Shown here one piece after another: positions 55,008 through 63,759 of a stretch of 64,000 bases of DNA (position 1 is the stretch's first letter; each line of letters opens with the position of its first letter). Below the pieces are notes generated by a model that saw nothing but the letters and a program-made list of their open reading frames with translations, was not told the DNA's origin and did not search any database. The position numbers were made by a program, and so were the translations under genes. Source of the DNA: a bacterium (GTDB lineage: Bacteria > Latescibacterota > Latescibacteria > Latescibacterales > Latescibacteraceae); the NCBI GenBank assembly GCA_021372535.1, contig JAJFUH010000183.1:1-64000 (forward strand), read 5' to 3'.

Positions 55008-57269
55008 ATGGCACAGTATGATATTGATTTGCGCGATTATTGGAGAATAATAAGGAAAAGAAGATCGATTATAATATTTTCCATGATTGCGATGGCGGTT
55101 TTATCTTTTGTGTTTGCTAAATTCAAGGCAAGAAATACCGTTGCATATTATGCTTCTTCGTCGACGATTCGTATCGATAAGGTAATAAAGGGTGACGAGA
55201 TTTTTATGCAGTCGTATGGTTATACAAGTACCGATGAAATCGAAACCGAGGTCAAGACCATAACATCGTTTCCTGTCATGGCGGAGGTGGCCCGGAGATT
55301 CGGAGCGATTGCCGAAGTTGACAGTAATGAGGCTATCAGGGTAGACCCAAAGCTTTTAAGTGTCGTGAATAATATTACCACCATGGTAACTCCGGAACGA
55401 TCTGAGTTTACGAATATTGTTACCATAAATACTATGGGATATGATCCGGTGGAAGCTCGTGACCTGGCTCAGATAGTTGCCGAAACCTATAAAGACTTCA
55501 GGCGGGTTGAAGTCAACAAGCGTATCGATAATTCCATCGAGTATCTCAAACAGAAGCTTGTGGAAAATGAAAAAGCAATGGCAGTGGCAAAAGCTGCATT
55601 AAAACAATTTTCAGCCGACAATGACAGTCTTATGCCTTATTACACAAATAATGCGATTTCTCAGGATATGATGAACCTCTATCGCAATGAAAATGATCTC
55701 ACCCCCCGTGAACATTCCATTGAGGCGATGATAGCCCAGGTTGGTAAAAATGGCATATTGGATGATTCAGCAATTTCGGGAGCGTTTGCTGAGAAAGAGG
55801 GGGTTATTTTCAGGGATAACTATTCCCAGCTCCTGAAACTTTATAGTGAGCGGGACGATCTCAAACGGTATTATACCGATGAGCATCCCGAAGTCAGGAC
55901 GGTTAATAATAAAATTGAGAGTACCAAAAAAACGCTCCTTGACCAGTTGAAAGGGACACTTAACCTGATAAATTCGCAGAAACAAGGTTTTAAAATGGTC
56001 GGCAAAAATCTCAGGCAGCAGCTTCAGGATGTTAATAATAAGAAGGAAGAACTCCAGAAAATGCAGACCGACATAGATCTCCTTCGTAATCAGTATATTG
56101 ATTACATGAGCCAGCTCCAGGCCGTTCAGATAAAGAAATCCGAAAACATCGACGAAATTACTATAATAACTCCTGCTGTCATTGAACCTAAACCGGTTAA
56201 TTCGCCGGCATCAACCACATCGGTTACATTTATCGGACTGCTTCTCGGTCTGATACTCGGCCTGGTTTTTGGATTTGTTTTTGAGGCCCTTGATACATCC
56301 ATCGGAACCATCGAAGATGTGGAAGCCTATCTCGGTGTGCCGGTTGTAGGCATCATTCCCCAAATAGAAATGTCGTATCTCAAAGATAAATACGGCCCCG
56401 GGCGATACAGCTCGGAAAGTGCCGCAAGCGATGCTGCCAGTCCGGAAACGAATGATGACCAGATACGTCTCGTAATCAAGTATGCTCCAAAGAGCACACT
56501 CGCCGAGTCATACAGGGCGCTGAGAACCAATATTCAGTTCATTTCATTTGAGAGGGAAGTCAAAGTGCTCATGTTCTCGTCATCGTCACCCCGCGAAGGG
56601 AAAACGACCACTATCGTTAACCTTGCCCTGACCATGGCCCAGAGCGGAAACCGCGTGCTCCTCGTCGATGGCGATATGCGTAAACCCAAGTTGAATCAGA
56701 TTTTCGGACTCGATCGTGAGCGGGGACTCAGCGAGATTATCCTCGGTAATTTCAAGTGGCGTGACTGCGTTAAGACGGTTACGGATATTATTACCGGCGA
56801 GCTTGGGATGAGCGATATTGTTCTTACTCCCGGCATCGATAATCTTCATATCATTACCTGCGGGGCGATACCTCCGAATCCGTCCGAACTGCTGAACAGC
56901 GATGTCATGGATGAATTCATACATGAGGTCCGGAATGATTACGATATGGTACTGTTTGACTGTACACCGGTACTTCCGACCACTGACCCGGCTGTTCTGG
57001 GACGAAAGGTGGATGGGGTTGTACTCGTTTATGCTGTCGGGAAAGTATCCCGTGGCTCATTAAAACGGGCTAAATCACAGCTGGACACGGTCAAGGCTCA
57101 TCTGGTCGGAATAGTGCTCAATGGTATGAGAGCCGATAATACTGCCGATTACCCTGAATACAAATACAACGAAGCATATTACGGGCTCGAGGAACAGGAA
57201 GAAATACCGAAAAATAATGTTGAAAAAATCAAGAAACTCATGGGAGGATTTATAAGCCGTTTTTCATGA
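55008..57269 (+). CDS. Wzc-like chain-length determinant/tyrosine autokinase
   Basis: 753 residues. The N-terminal Wzz domain has the first membrane helix at about 20-38, a long periplasmic coiled coil (about 170-390) and a second helix at about 406-430 preceded by a Pro-rich motif. The cytoplasmic BY-kinase has Walker A SSPREGKTT with Lys532, Walker A' VLLVDGDMRKP and Walker B DMVLFDCTP. A C-terminal tyrosine cluster (YPEYKYNEAYYG) is the expected autophosphorylation site. Co-polymerase activity controls polysaccharide length with Wza. GAGG precedes the ATG. This is the fused proteobacterial/FCB type, not the split Firmicutes type. Confidence 0.94.
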   Translation: MAQYDIDLRDYWRIIRKRRSIIIFSMIAMAVLSFVFAKFKARNTVAYYASSSTIRIDKVIKGDEIFMQSYGYTSTDEIETEVKTITSFPVMAEVARRFGAIAEVDSNEAIRVDPKLLSVVNNITTMVTPERSEFTNIVTINTMGYDPVEARDLAQIVAETYKDFRRVEVNKRIDNSIEYLKQKLVENEKAMAVAKAALKQFSADNDSLMPYYTNNAISQDMMNLYRNENDLTPREHSIEAMIAQVGKNGILDDSAISGAFAEKEGVIFRDNYSQLLKLYSERDDLKRYYTDEHPEVRTVNNKIESTKKTLLDQLKGTLNLINSQKQGFKMVGKNLRQQLQDVNNKKEELQKMQTDIDLLRNQYIDYMSQLQAVQIKKSENIDEITIITPAVIEPKPVNSPASTTSVTFIGLLLGLILGLVFGFVFEALDTSIGTIEDVEAYLGVPVVGIIPQIEMSYLKDKYGPGRYSSESAASDAASPETNDDQIRLVIKYAPKSTLAESYRALRTNIQFISFEREVKVLMFSSSSPREGKTTTIVNLALTMAQSGNRVLLVDGDMRKPKLNQIFGLDRERGLSEIILGNFKWRDCVKTVTDIITGELGMSDIVLTPGIDNLHIITCGAIPPNPSELLNSDVMDEFIHEVRNDYDMVLFDCTPVLPTTDPAVLGRKVDGVVLVYAVGKVSRGSLKRAKSQLDTVKAHLVGIVLNGMRADNTADYPEYKYNEAYYGLEEQEEIPKNNVEKIKKLMGGFISRFS

Positions 57270-57281
57270 GCGATTTGCTTG

Positions 57282-57350
57282 CCTGCGGCAGGGATACCAC
57301 TAAGGGGTGCAGTATAAAGGGGGGGACCCTGCCGCAGGTATTCCTCTTTT
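57282..57350 (+). terminator. long-stem terminator-like inverted repeat after wzc
   Basis: A perfect 12-bp inverted repeat, CCTGCGGCAGGG (57282-57293) and CCCTGCCGCAGG (57327-57338), separates 33 bases and is followed by a T-rich tract ending in TCTTTTTTC. It could terminate the wza-wzc transcript; the long loop also fits a small mobile repeat. Confidence 0.5.
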
Positions 57351-57451
57351 TTCTTCATTTCATGACAGTACCCTCTTGCACTTATTTATCTCTGATATTA
57401 CTTTGATATACATACTGAAGATCATAATCATTTTACCGGTGAGGGTCATAT

Positions 57452-58837
57452 ATGGATATCAGGAAACTCGCTTGCTTCAAAGCATATGACATCCGGGGAA
57501 GAATCCCCGATGATTTCAATATAGATATGGCCTATGACATTGGCCGTGCATATGTTGCGGAAATTTGTCCCCAGGGACCGGTGGCAGTCGGTCGTGATAT
57601 CAGGGAAACAAGTGAAGCAGTCTCGGAGTCTCTTCAGAGAGGTATTCATGATGCCGGGGTCGATACGGTAGATATCGGCCTGTGCGGGACGGAAATGGTC
57701 TATTTTGCCTCATCTTTCGAGGGAATGGGCGGCGGCGCCATGGTGACAGCAAGTCATAATCCCAGGGATTATAACGGAATCAAGCTTGTGCACGCCGGCG
57801 CCCGTCCCATCAGTGGTGATACCGGACTTATGAACATGGAACGGCGGGTCCGTACGGGTGATATTCCGGTAAAAACACTGCATACCGGGAATACCGCCCG
57901 AAAGGATATTATGGATGAGTATGTCCGGCGTATCCTGTCATTTATCAATATCGATGTTCTGAAACCGCTCACCATACTGGTCAATCCCGGCAACGGTTGT
58001 GCGGGACCGGTTATTGATACGATGGCGCCCTTGCTGCCGTTCCGTTTCGAACGGATGAATTTCGAACCGGACGGTTCATTTCCGAACGGGATACCGAATC
58101 CGCTTCTTATCGAGAACCGTTCCGTTACCGCTCATGCGGTCATATCTGCCGGAGCCGCCATGGGTGTTGCGTGGGACGGTGATTATGACCGGTGTTTTTT
58201 CTTTGACGAAAACGGTCATTTCATCGAGGGTTATTATGTTGTGGGATTTCTCGCAAAACGGCTCCTTGGCCGGAATCCCGGAGGAAAAATAGTACTCGAT
58301 CCCCGTCTTACATGGAACACGATCGAGCTTGTCGAAGAGGCAGGCGGCGAAGCGGTAATCTCAAAATCGGGCCACTCGTTCATGAAAGAGAAAATGCGGG
58401 ATATTGAGGCGGTTTATGGCGGCGAAATGAGCGCTCACCATTATTTCCGCGATTTCTCATACAGCGATTCAGGTATGATACCCTGGCTTCTGGTGGCGGA
58501 GGAATTATCGATCACCGGTCAGACTCTTTCCAGCCTTGTGAAAGAACGTATCAGGCTGTATCCCTGCTCGGGCGAGATAAACCGCTCGGTGAAGGACCCC
58601 GATGGCGTTCTGGCAATGCTTGAACGGAATTATCGTGATAAAGCTTCGGCATTTTCCGATATTGACGGTGTCAGCATGGAATTTGGTGATATCTGGCGGT
58701 TTAATGTCCGTAAATCGAATACCGAGCCTCTTGTCCGTCTTAATGTCGAGTCATCCGGGGATGAAAAAACAATGGAATTCCATACCCGTAAAATTCTCGA
58801 ACTTATCGATCAGTTTGATGGAAATGGCGGGGAATAA
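57452..58837 (+). CDS. manB: phosphomannomutase/phosphoglucomutase (ManB type)
   Basis: 461 residues. Interconverts hexose 6- and 1-phosphates, feeding GDP-mannose for polysaccharide. The phosphoserine loop TASHNP has Ser101, the metal loop is DGDYDR, the sugar-binding loop is GGEMSAHHYF, and the C-terminal phosphate site is SNTEPLVRLN. SAHHYF resembles phosphomannomutase CpsG rather than phosphoglucosamine mutase GlmM. GAGGGT precedes the ATG. It sits 182 bases after wzc and supports the same pathway. Confidence 0.92.
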   Translation: MDIRKLACFKAYDIRGRIPDDFNIDMAYDIGRAYVAEICPQGPVAVGRDIRETSEAVSESLQRGIHDAGVDTVDIGLCGTEMVYFASSFEGMGGGAMVTASHNPRDYNGIKLVHAGARPISGDTGLMNMERRVRTGDIPVKTLHTGNTARKDIMDEYVRRILSFINIDVLKPLTILVNPGNGCAGPVIDTMAPLLPFRFERMNFEPDGSFPNGIPNPLLIENRSVTAHAVISAGAAMGVAWDGDYDRCFFFDENGHFIEGYYVVGFLAKRLLGRNPGGKIVLDPRLTWNTIELVEEAGGEAVISKSGHSFMKEKMRDIEAVYGGEMSAHHYFRDFSYSDSGMIPWLLVAEELSITGQTLSSLVKERIRLYPCSGEINRSVKDPDGVLAMLERNYRDKASAFSDIDGVSMEFGDIWRFNVRKSNTEPLVRLNVESSGDEKTMEFHTRKILELIDQFDGNGGE

Positions 58838-58891
58838 CAAGGGTAGTCCGCATTTCGCCGCGATTATACGAAACGATACGGAAAGGGAATC

Positions 58892-59626
58892 ATGAAAAAA
58901 ACAGTTCTTATGGCAGTATTGGCTGTTTATTGTCTTGCCGGATGCTCTTCCGACGATAAAGCCAGAACAAAAAATGATGCTGGCCAGCCCGGAACCGGTT
59001 CCTATCCGGTTTCTACCGCTGATGGTAAAACAATACCGGTCGCCGAGCTCGCGAAATGGCCGTTTTATGGTATCGGCAATGTATCCATCGATCAGGCGGA
59101 GAATGCCCTCCGAGTTGCTGAAAGTGACAGCTCAAAGGGTGTAATGCTTGTTTCGCCGGAATCGTATGCGTCACGTGTTGTGGTATCATTTAAAGTGAAG
59201 CCGTCCACCTTCGAAAGTGTCAACGTTGTGGTTATCTCGGCTTCCGACAAAACCACGGGAGGAGATTTTCTGATTCCGTCCGATTATGATGGCAATTTCG
59301 GGTTCTGGACACAGGAAAATGTGCAGAATTACGTTTTTGCGTTCCACAATGCGGCGCACGACAGAAAACCATTCATTGTGAGAGACCCGGGAATGGTGCT
59401 CCTCGCGGAGGCGGAAACCCATGTCACCGGTGAGCGCTGGAATGAAATTGAAATCGGCCGTGACGGTTCTCATGTATTCATGAAAATCGACGGAAAAACG
59501 ATCATCGATGCCGCGGATACCGCGCAGCCAGAGCTTCCGGGCGGTAAAATATGTTTCCGCTTACGCGGTACTCCGGGAAACAATGCTTCGGCGCTGTTCA
59601 AGGATGTCGTTATTCGCGAACAGTAA
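58892..59626 (+). CDS. lipoprotein with concanavalin A-like beta-sandwich domain
   Basis: 244 residues. The lipobox CLAGC puts the lipid at Cys18. A low-complexity linker precedes a beta-rich domain (about 45-242) of the LamG or sugar-hydrolase-associated type, with FSFK-like VVVSFKVKP, WNEIEIGRDGSHVFMKIDG and a terminal ALFKDVVIRE strand. Such domains bind or hydrolyse glycans; no catalytic residues can be assigned. It lies between phosphomannomutase and tyrA on the same strand, with about 50 and 92 base gaps. Confidence 0.7.
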   Translation: MKKTVLMAVLAVYCLAGCSSDDKARTKNDAGQPGTGSYPVSTADGKTIPVAELAKWPFYGIGNVSIDQAENALRVAESDSSKGVMLVSPESYASRVVVSFKVKPSTFESVNVVVISASDKTTGGDFLIPSDYDGNFGFWTQENVQNYVFAFHNAAHDRKPFIVRDPGMVLLAEAETHVTGERWNEIEIGRDGSHVFMKIDGKTIIDAADTAQPELPGGKICFRLRGTPGNNASALFKDVVIREQ

Positions 59627-59680
59627 CCATGTACCGGTAACCTTACGGTTGTATAATCGAACCTGAGAGTGGTTCACTGA

Positions 59681-59712
59681 AACCACAAACCATAAACCAC
59701 AAACCATAAACC
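59681..59712. repeat. tandem 14-bp repeat AACCACAAACCATA x2.3
   Basis: Two perfect 14-bp units and AACC, immediately upstream of tyrA. A diverged reverse-complement relative follows hslU at 4989-5014. Confidence 0.6.
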
Positions 59713-59718
59713 TGGAAT

Positions 59719-60813
59719 ATGTTTAACACGATTGTCATTGTTGGTGTCGGGCTGATCGGCGGATCATTCGGACTTGCGATAAAACGAAAGTATCCCGGAA
59801 TTCGTATCATCGGTGTTTCATCCCGAGCCGCAACAGCCAGCGCCATCGAGATGGGAGCGGTCAACGAAGGCTGCGGTTACGAAGAGCTCGGAGATGCGGT
59901 TGCCAGCGCCGATTGCGTGGTGCTCTGTACACCGATACACCGTATCCAGGGGCTTCTCACTGTTCTGGGCTCATCGCTGAAACCGGGTGTCCTCGTTTCC
60001 GATGTCGGCTCGACCAAACGCGCCATCACCGAACATGCGGCAATGGTGCTTCCCCGGGGAGTTCACTTTATCGGCGGTCATCCGATGACCGGTTCCGAAC
60101 GCCGCGGTGTCGATGCTGCCGATCCGTTCCTGTTTCAGAACGCCATATATGTTCTTACACCCGTTGATGGCGTTCCGAAAGCCATTGTTGAAAGCTTCAG
60201 CAGATTTCTCGAAACCCTCGGAGCTACCGTTATCATCATGGATGCCGCCGTACATGACCGCATTGCTGCCACAGTCAGTCATCTTCCTCAGATGCTTGCG
60301 GTAACTCTCGTCGAAATGGCAGGTAAACTCGATAGCGAATCCGCGCCGTACCTCAGGCTTGCCGCCGGAGGTTTCCGTGACATGACCCGGATTGCTTCAA
60401 GTCCTTTCACCATGTGGGACGATATATGCCGAACGAACGACGATGCCATAAAAGAGGCTCTCGATTCGTATATCGATCATCTTCGACGTATCAGAGATCG
60501 TATCGGAACACCGGCGCTGGGAGAAGATTTCGAGATAGCTAATATTACACGGGCGACTATTCCAAAGGATACTAAAGGCTTCCTGCGCACCCTGTTCGAA
60601 GTCCTCGTCGTCGTCGAAGACAAACCCGGTGTTATCGCCGAAATCGCCACGGAGCTTGCCCGGGTTGACATCAATATCAAGGATATGGAAGTTGTCAAGG
60701 TCCGCGAAGGCGAAGGAGGGACGCTCCGGCTCTCGTTCGAGAATGAGCCGCTTGCGAACGATGCGGTTTCACTCCTCACCCGTCTCGGTTATACAGCCCG
60801 TCTGAGGAGGTAA
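59719..60813 (+). CDS. tyrA: prephenate dehydrogenase with C-terminal ACT domain
   Basis: 364 residues. Oxidatively decarboxylates prephenate to 4-hydroxyphenylpyruvate for tyrosine. The Rossmann motif VGVGLIGGSFG is at residues 8-18. FIGGHPMTGSE is the prephenate-binding loop with catalytic His, and SHLPQMLAVTL is the second helical motif. The C-terminal ACT domain (about 290-364, VVVEDKPGVIAEIA) is expected to sense tyrosine. The aroA-like gene starts one base after the stop and is therefore co-translated. Confidence 0.93.
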   Translation: MFNTIVIVGVGLIGGSFGLAIKRKYPGIRIIGVSSRAATASAIEMGAVNEGCGYEELGDAVASADCVVLCTPIHRIQGLLTVLGSSLKPGVLVSDVGSTKRAITEHAAMVLPRGVHFIGGHPMTGSERRGVDAADPFLFQNAIYVLTPVDGVPKAIVESFSRFLETLGATVIIMDAAVHDRIAATVSHLPQMLAVTLVEMAGKLDSESAPYLRLAAGGFRDMTRIASSPFTMWDDICRTNDDAIKEALDSYIDHLRRIRDRIGTPALGEDFEIANITRATIPKDTKGFLRTLFEVLVVVEDKPGVIAEIATELARVDINIKDMEVVKVREGEGGTLRLSFENEPLANDAVSLLTRLGYTARLRR

Positions 60814-60814
60814 G

Positions 60815-62155
60815 GTGCAGTTCACGGTTTCTTCTCCCGGGCCTCTATCCGGCAGTATAATCCTTCCCGGTGATCTCAGGCTGACACTCGTGCTCATGTC
60901 GCTTGGCATGTTCGTTGAAAAGCCGTTGACGATCCTCAATCCATCTACGGCGCCCGATGTTGAAAAACTACGGGCATTCCTCGCAAGACATGGCGCGAGC
61001 ATTACCGACACGGAGGAAGGATTTACGATGCGGGGCACGCGGCTGGCCGGCGATGTTATACTGGATCGCGACATTCCGGATGCCGTCATCCATTGTATCG
61101 CCACAGGTGCAGTATTCTGCGCAAAAACCGTAAAAATTATCGATGGCGAAACTGCACGGGCGCAATATGTACGACCCCTTATCAAACGGCTCGCGTCGGT
61201 TGGACTCGGTACTGACCATGTCACCGCCGATGGCGATGATGTGGTGATCAGGAGATGTGAATGTGCAGCGCCGGGACTGGTCACCGTGCATTCCCAGTGG
61301 GCTTTCGAGGTTATTATCACTGCCGCGCTGGCAGGACGGAGTTCCGTAACGGTTTCGCTCAATTCCGGCGCTGTATCGCCCTCGGAAAAGGTGCTCGGCG
61401 AGTTCGGGTGTACGCTATCGCCCGTTTCTGAAACGGGTGATACGCAGATTGAACTCGAACGCCGTATGGCAAGGATTTCAGGAGATAAAACACGCGGGAT
61501 TGTCACAGTGCAGTGGGCGGAGAAACCCGGGGAAGTGCGGGTTGAAATTCCGGGAGATTCCACACTTGCAGCCGCTGTTGCAGGTCTTGCCGCCGTGCTC
61601 CAGCGTTCGAGCGTAATTATCGAAAAGGTAGTATGGGATACGGGCCGCAGGGGATTTTTTGATACGCTTCGGCGGATGAAGGCGCGAGTGATACCTGATT
61701 CGGAGAAAAACGGTCGGCTGTTGGATATCGCGGATATAAGAGTTGACTGGAGCAGGCTTGACGGAGTTCATGTTACTCCCGAACAGGCACAGACAATGAC
61801 TGATGAGCTTCTCATACTCGCTTCTGTTGCGACTGCCGCTCCCGGGGAAACGGTTATTAGCGATATTACCGATGCACCGGGAGTGGGAAGGGAAGCGTTC
61901 AAGCTTCTTGCGCGCGGACTTGAAAAATGCGGTATCCGTGTCGGCGATTTCACCGAAGGTATTGTACTGCGCGGGGGAGGTGAGCTGCAAGGCGGTGTCC
62001 TCGATTCGGGAGGGAAGCCGGATGTGGCGCTTGCACTTGCCGTTGCGGGTATGACGGCATCAAGTGCGGTGACCATTGATGGTTCCGGAAGTGATGACTA
62101 TCCTGTCAGTGAATTTCTGAGGCTCGTCAGGGAGCTTTCCGGAAGGATTTTATAA
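60815..62155 (+). CDS. EPSP-synthase-fold protein lacking catalytic residues
   Basis: 446 residues, start GTG with GGAGG at 60806-60810. The length and repeated inside-out alpha/beta pattern match AroA. By hand alignment to E. coli AroA, the Lys22-Ser23...Arg27 loop is Leu21-Arg22...Val26; the GNAGTAMRPL loop with Arg100 is lost; the VKETDR loop with Glu341 and Arg344 reads GVGREAF; and the NDHRMA loop with His385-Arg386 reads GGKPDVA. Gln161 (Q171 equivalent) and Asp330 (D313 equivalent) remain. It cannot be a normal EPSP synthase. Its place between tyrA and aroE is where aroA is expected. It could be regulatory, a neofunctionalised enzyme, or part of a complex. The fold call is moderately confident. 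Confidence 0.78.
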   Translation: MQFTVSSPGPLSGSIILPGDLRLTLVLMSLGMFVEKPLTILNPSTAPDVEKLRAFLARHGASITDTEEGFTMRGTRLAGDVILDRDIPDAVIHCIATGAVFCAKTVKIIDGETARAQYVRPLIKRLASVGLGTDHVTADGDDVVIRRCECAAPGLVTVHSQWAFEVIITAALAGRSSVTVSLNSGAVSPSEKVLGEFGCTLSPVSETGDTQIELERRMARISGDKTRGIVTVQWAEKPGEVRVEIPGDSTLAAAVAGLAAVLQRSSVIIEKVVWDTGRRGFFDTLRRMKARVIPDSEKNGRLLDIADIRVDWSRLDGVHVTPEQAQTMTDELLILASVATAAPGETVISDITDAPGVGREAFKLLARGLEKCGIRVGDFTEGIVLRGGGELQGGVLDSGGKPDVALALAVAGMTASSAVTIDGSGSDDYPVSEFLRLVRELSGRIL

Positions 62156-62330
62156 GCGGCAGCAGTGCCGTTACAACATGATGTATTCTGCAGCGGTTTT
62201 AGCTGCCCTTGCATCCTGCTTTAAAGCGCATGTTGCATTTTCATTCCAGACATTTATATTACAATGACCATTCGATTCAACGGATGGATAAAGGGATTAT
62301 TCACTCAGCATACTGACCAGGATTATTCAT

Positions 62331-62540
62331 GAAAATTTTTTCCATAAAGACACAAATAGATATAAGATATTATTTATACTATTATTAGCAATGATAAATT
62401 GTTGATACTCAAAAAGATATAAATATAAAAAAACAAATCCGTGAAAATCCTCCTCCGCTGCGTCAGAGCGACAGCGCGACGAGCCGATCCGCGATAATCC
62501 GTGTTCTATAAATTCTTTGAATAGATCGGGCTGATTTTTC
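62331..62540. repeat. AT-rich dispersed repeat, copy D (in the gap 62156-62615)
   Basis: CACAAATAGATATAAGATAT, TTATTTATACTAT, AAATCCGTGAAAATCC, then a GC-rich insert of about 37 bp (62451-62487), then GATCCGCGATAATCCGTG and end GAATAGATCGGGCTGA. The remainder of the gap holds a weak CGGCA-GCAG-TGCCG hairpin just after the aroA-like stop (62157-62170) and no gene. Confidence 0.6.
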
Positions 62541-62615
62541 ATGTGAAAATTTACTTCCCAAATTTAACGTTGTCTGAGTTGTGTTCCAAAATGTTATTCT
62601 AACGGAGGTTCGGTG

Positions 62616-62807
62616 ATGAAATCATTTATCAGGTTTCTGGCGGCATTGGCTACGGTACTTTTTGTGCTTGTCGCTGTCATTAAATTCGTGCAGCGGTGCT
62701 CATGGAAAGAGGCTGTAGGAATTCTCGAAGAATTCTGTAAAGAGGCGCATGGAAGCTGCTGCTCGAGAAAAGGGCCGGCAGAGGAAGATATTCCGGAAGA
62801 GGCTTGA
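62616..62807 (+). CDS. small single-pass membrane protein with C-terminal cysteines
   Basis: 63 residues from an ATG with GGAGG (62604-62608) seven bases ahead; a GTG at 62613 is the alternative. One transmembrane helix (about 5-25, FLAALATVLFVLVAVIKFV) is followed by a polar tail with four cysteines (around FCKEAHGSCCSRK and RCSWK) and an acidic end. No family is recognised. The stop lies just ahead of or overlapping the aroE start, so it is co-expressed with the aromatic pathway genes. The strong ribosome-binding site and coupling argue that it is real. Confidence 0.65.
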   Translation: MKSFIRFLAALATVLFVLVAVIKFVQRCSWKEAVGILEEFCKEAHGSCCSRKGPAEEDIPEEA

Positions 62808-62812
62808 GCGGA

Positions 62813-63679
62813 ATGCTTTTACGCGGTACGACAATGGTTTGCGGAATTATCGGGGATCCGGTCGGTCACAGCATGTCGCCCCATATGCAGACGAAAGCAA
62901 TGGAAAAAATGGGGTTTGACGGCGTCTATGTCCCGTTCCATGTGAAATCCGGAGACCTTGAAAACGCCGTTCGCGGAATTGTTGCACTCGACATCAGGGG
63001 CATGAATGTAACAGTGCCTCACAAAACAGCGGTTATGCAGTATCTCGACCGTCTTACCGATGACGCCCGGGCTGTGGGAGCGGTCAATACGATCATCAAT
63101 GAGCATGGTTTGCTGACCGGTGATAACACCGACGTGTACGGATTCGTCCAGGGGCTTCTCAGGGAAGAGGGAGTCGATTCCTTTCCCGCAAAGGTCTGTA
63201 TCATCGGAGCCGGGGGCGCCGCGAGAGCCGTTATATATGGATGCGCAACCCGTCCGGAGGTCGAGGAAATCTGCATCCTCAATCGGACACTGCCGAAGGC
63301 TCAGAATCTCGCGACGGAATTTTCAGGGAAAACGGGAAAAAAAATTGCCTCCTGTCCTTTCGATGAAAAAACCATTTCCGAGGTTATTCCCGCTGCGTCG
63401 CTCGTGATCAACACGACAACAATCGGGATGCATCCCCATGAAGATGCGTCGCCGGTGCCCGATCCTTCGGTGTTTCGCACCGGACAGATTGTTTACGATA
63501 TTGTTATTCCCCCCATGCAGACAACGCTGCTGAAAGAAGCCGCTGCAAGAGGGGCTCGTACTGTCGGCGGTCTTTCCATGCTTGCCTGCCAGGGCGCACG
63601 ATCACTCGAATTGTGGACAGGCCATGACGCCCCTGAGGAGTTCATGGCGGCCATTCTTCGTGGTCAGTTCAGATCATAA
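62813..63679 (+). CDS. aroE: shikimate dehydrogenase
   Basis: 288 residues. Reduces 3-dehydroshikimate to shikimate with NADPH. GDPVGHSMSPHM is the substrate-binding start, catalytic Lys71 is in VTVPHKTAV, catalytic Asp107 in TGDNTDVYG, the NADP loop is GAGGAARA followed by NRT, and INTTTIGMHP and GGLSMLACQGARSLELWTG complete the C-terminus. The start is uncertain between a TTG at 62804 overlapping the upstream stop, the ATG at 62813 and an ATG at 62834; I use 62813. It precedes aroB by 80 bases. Confidence 0.95.
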   Translation: MLLRGTTMVCGIIGDPVGHSMSPHMQTKAMEKMGFDGVYVPFHVKSGDLENAVRGIVALDIRGMNVTVPHKTAVMQYLDRLTDDARAVGAVNTIINEHGLLTGDNTDVYGFVQGLLREEGVDSFPAKVCIIGAGGAARAVIYGCATRPEVEEICILNRTLPKAQNLATEFSGKTGKKIASCPFDEKTISEVIPAASLVINTTTIGMHPHEDASPVPDPSVFRTGQIVYDIVIPPMQTTLLKEAAARGARTVGGLSMLACQGARSLELWTGHDAPEEFMAAILRGQFRS

Positions 63680-63759
63680 GGTCTTATTCTGCATAATATC
63701 TGGTATGATACGATTATGTTAATGAGGCAGTATTTCTATTTTGAAAGAGCAGATTTTTT

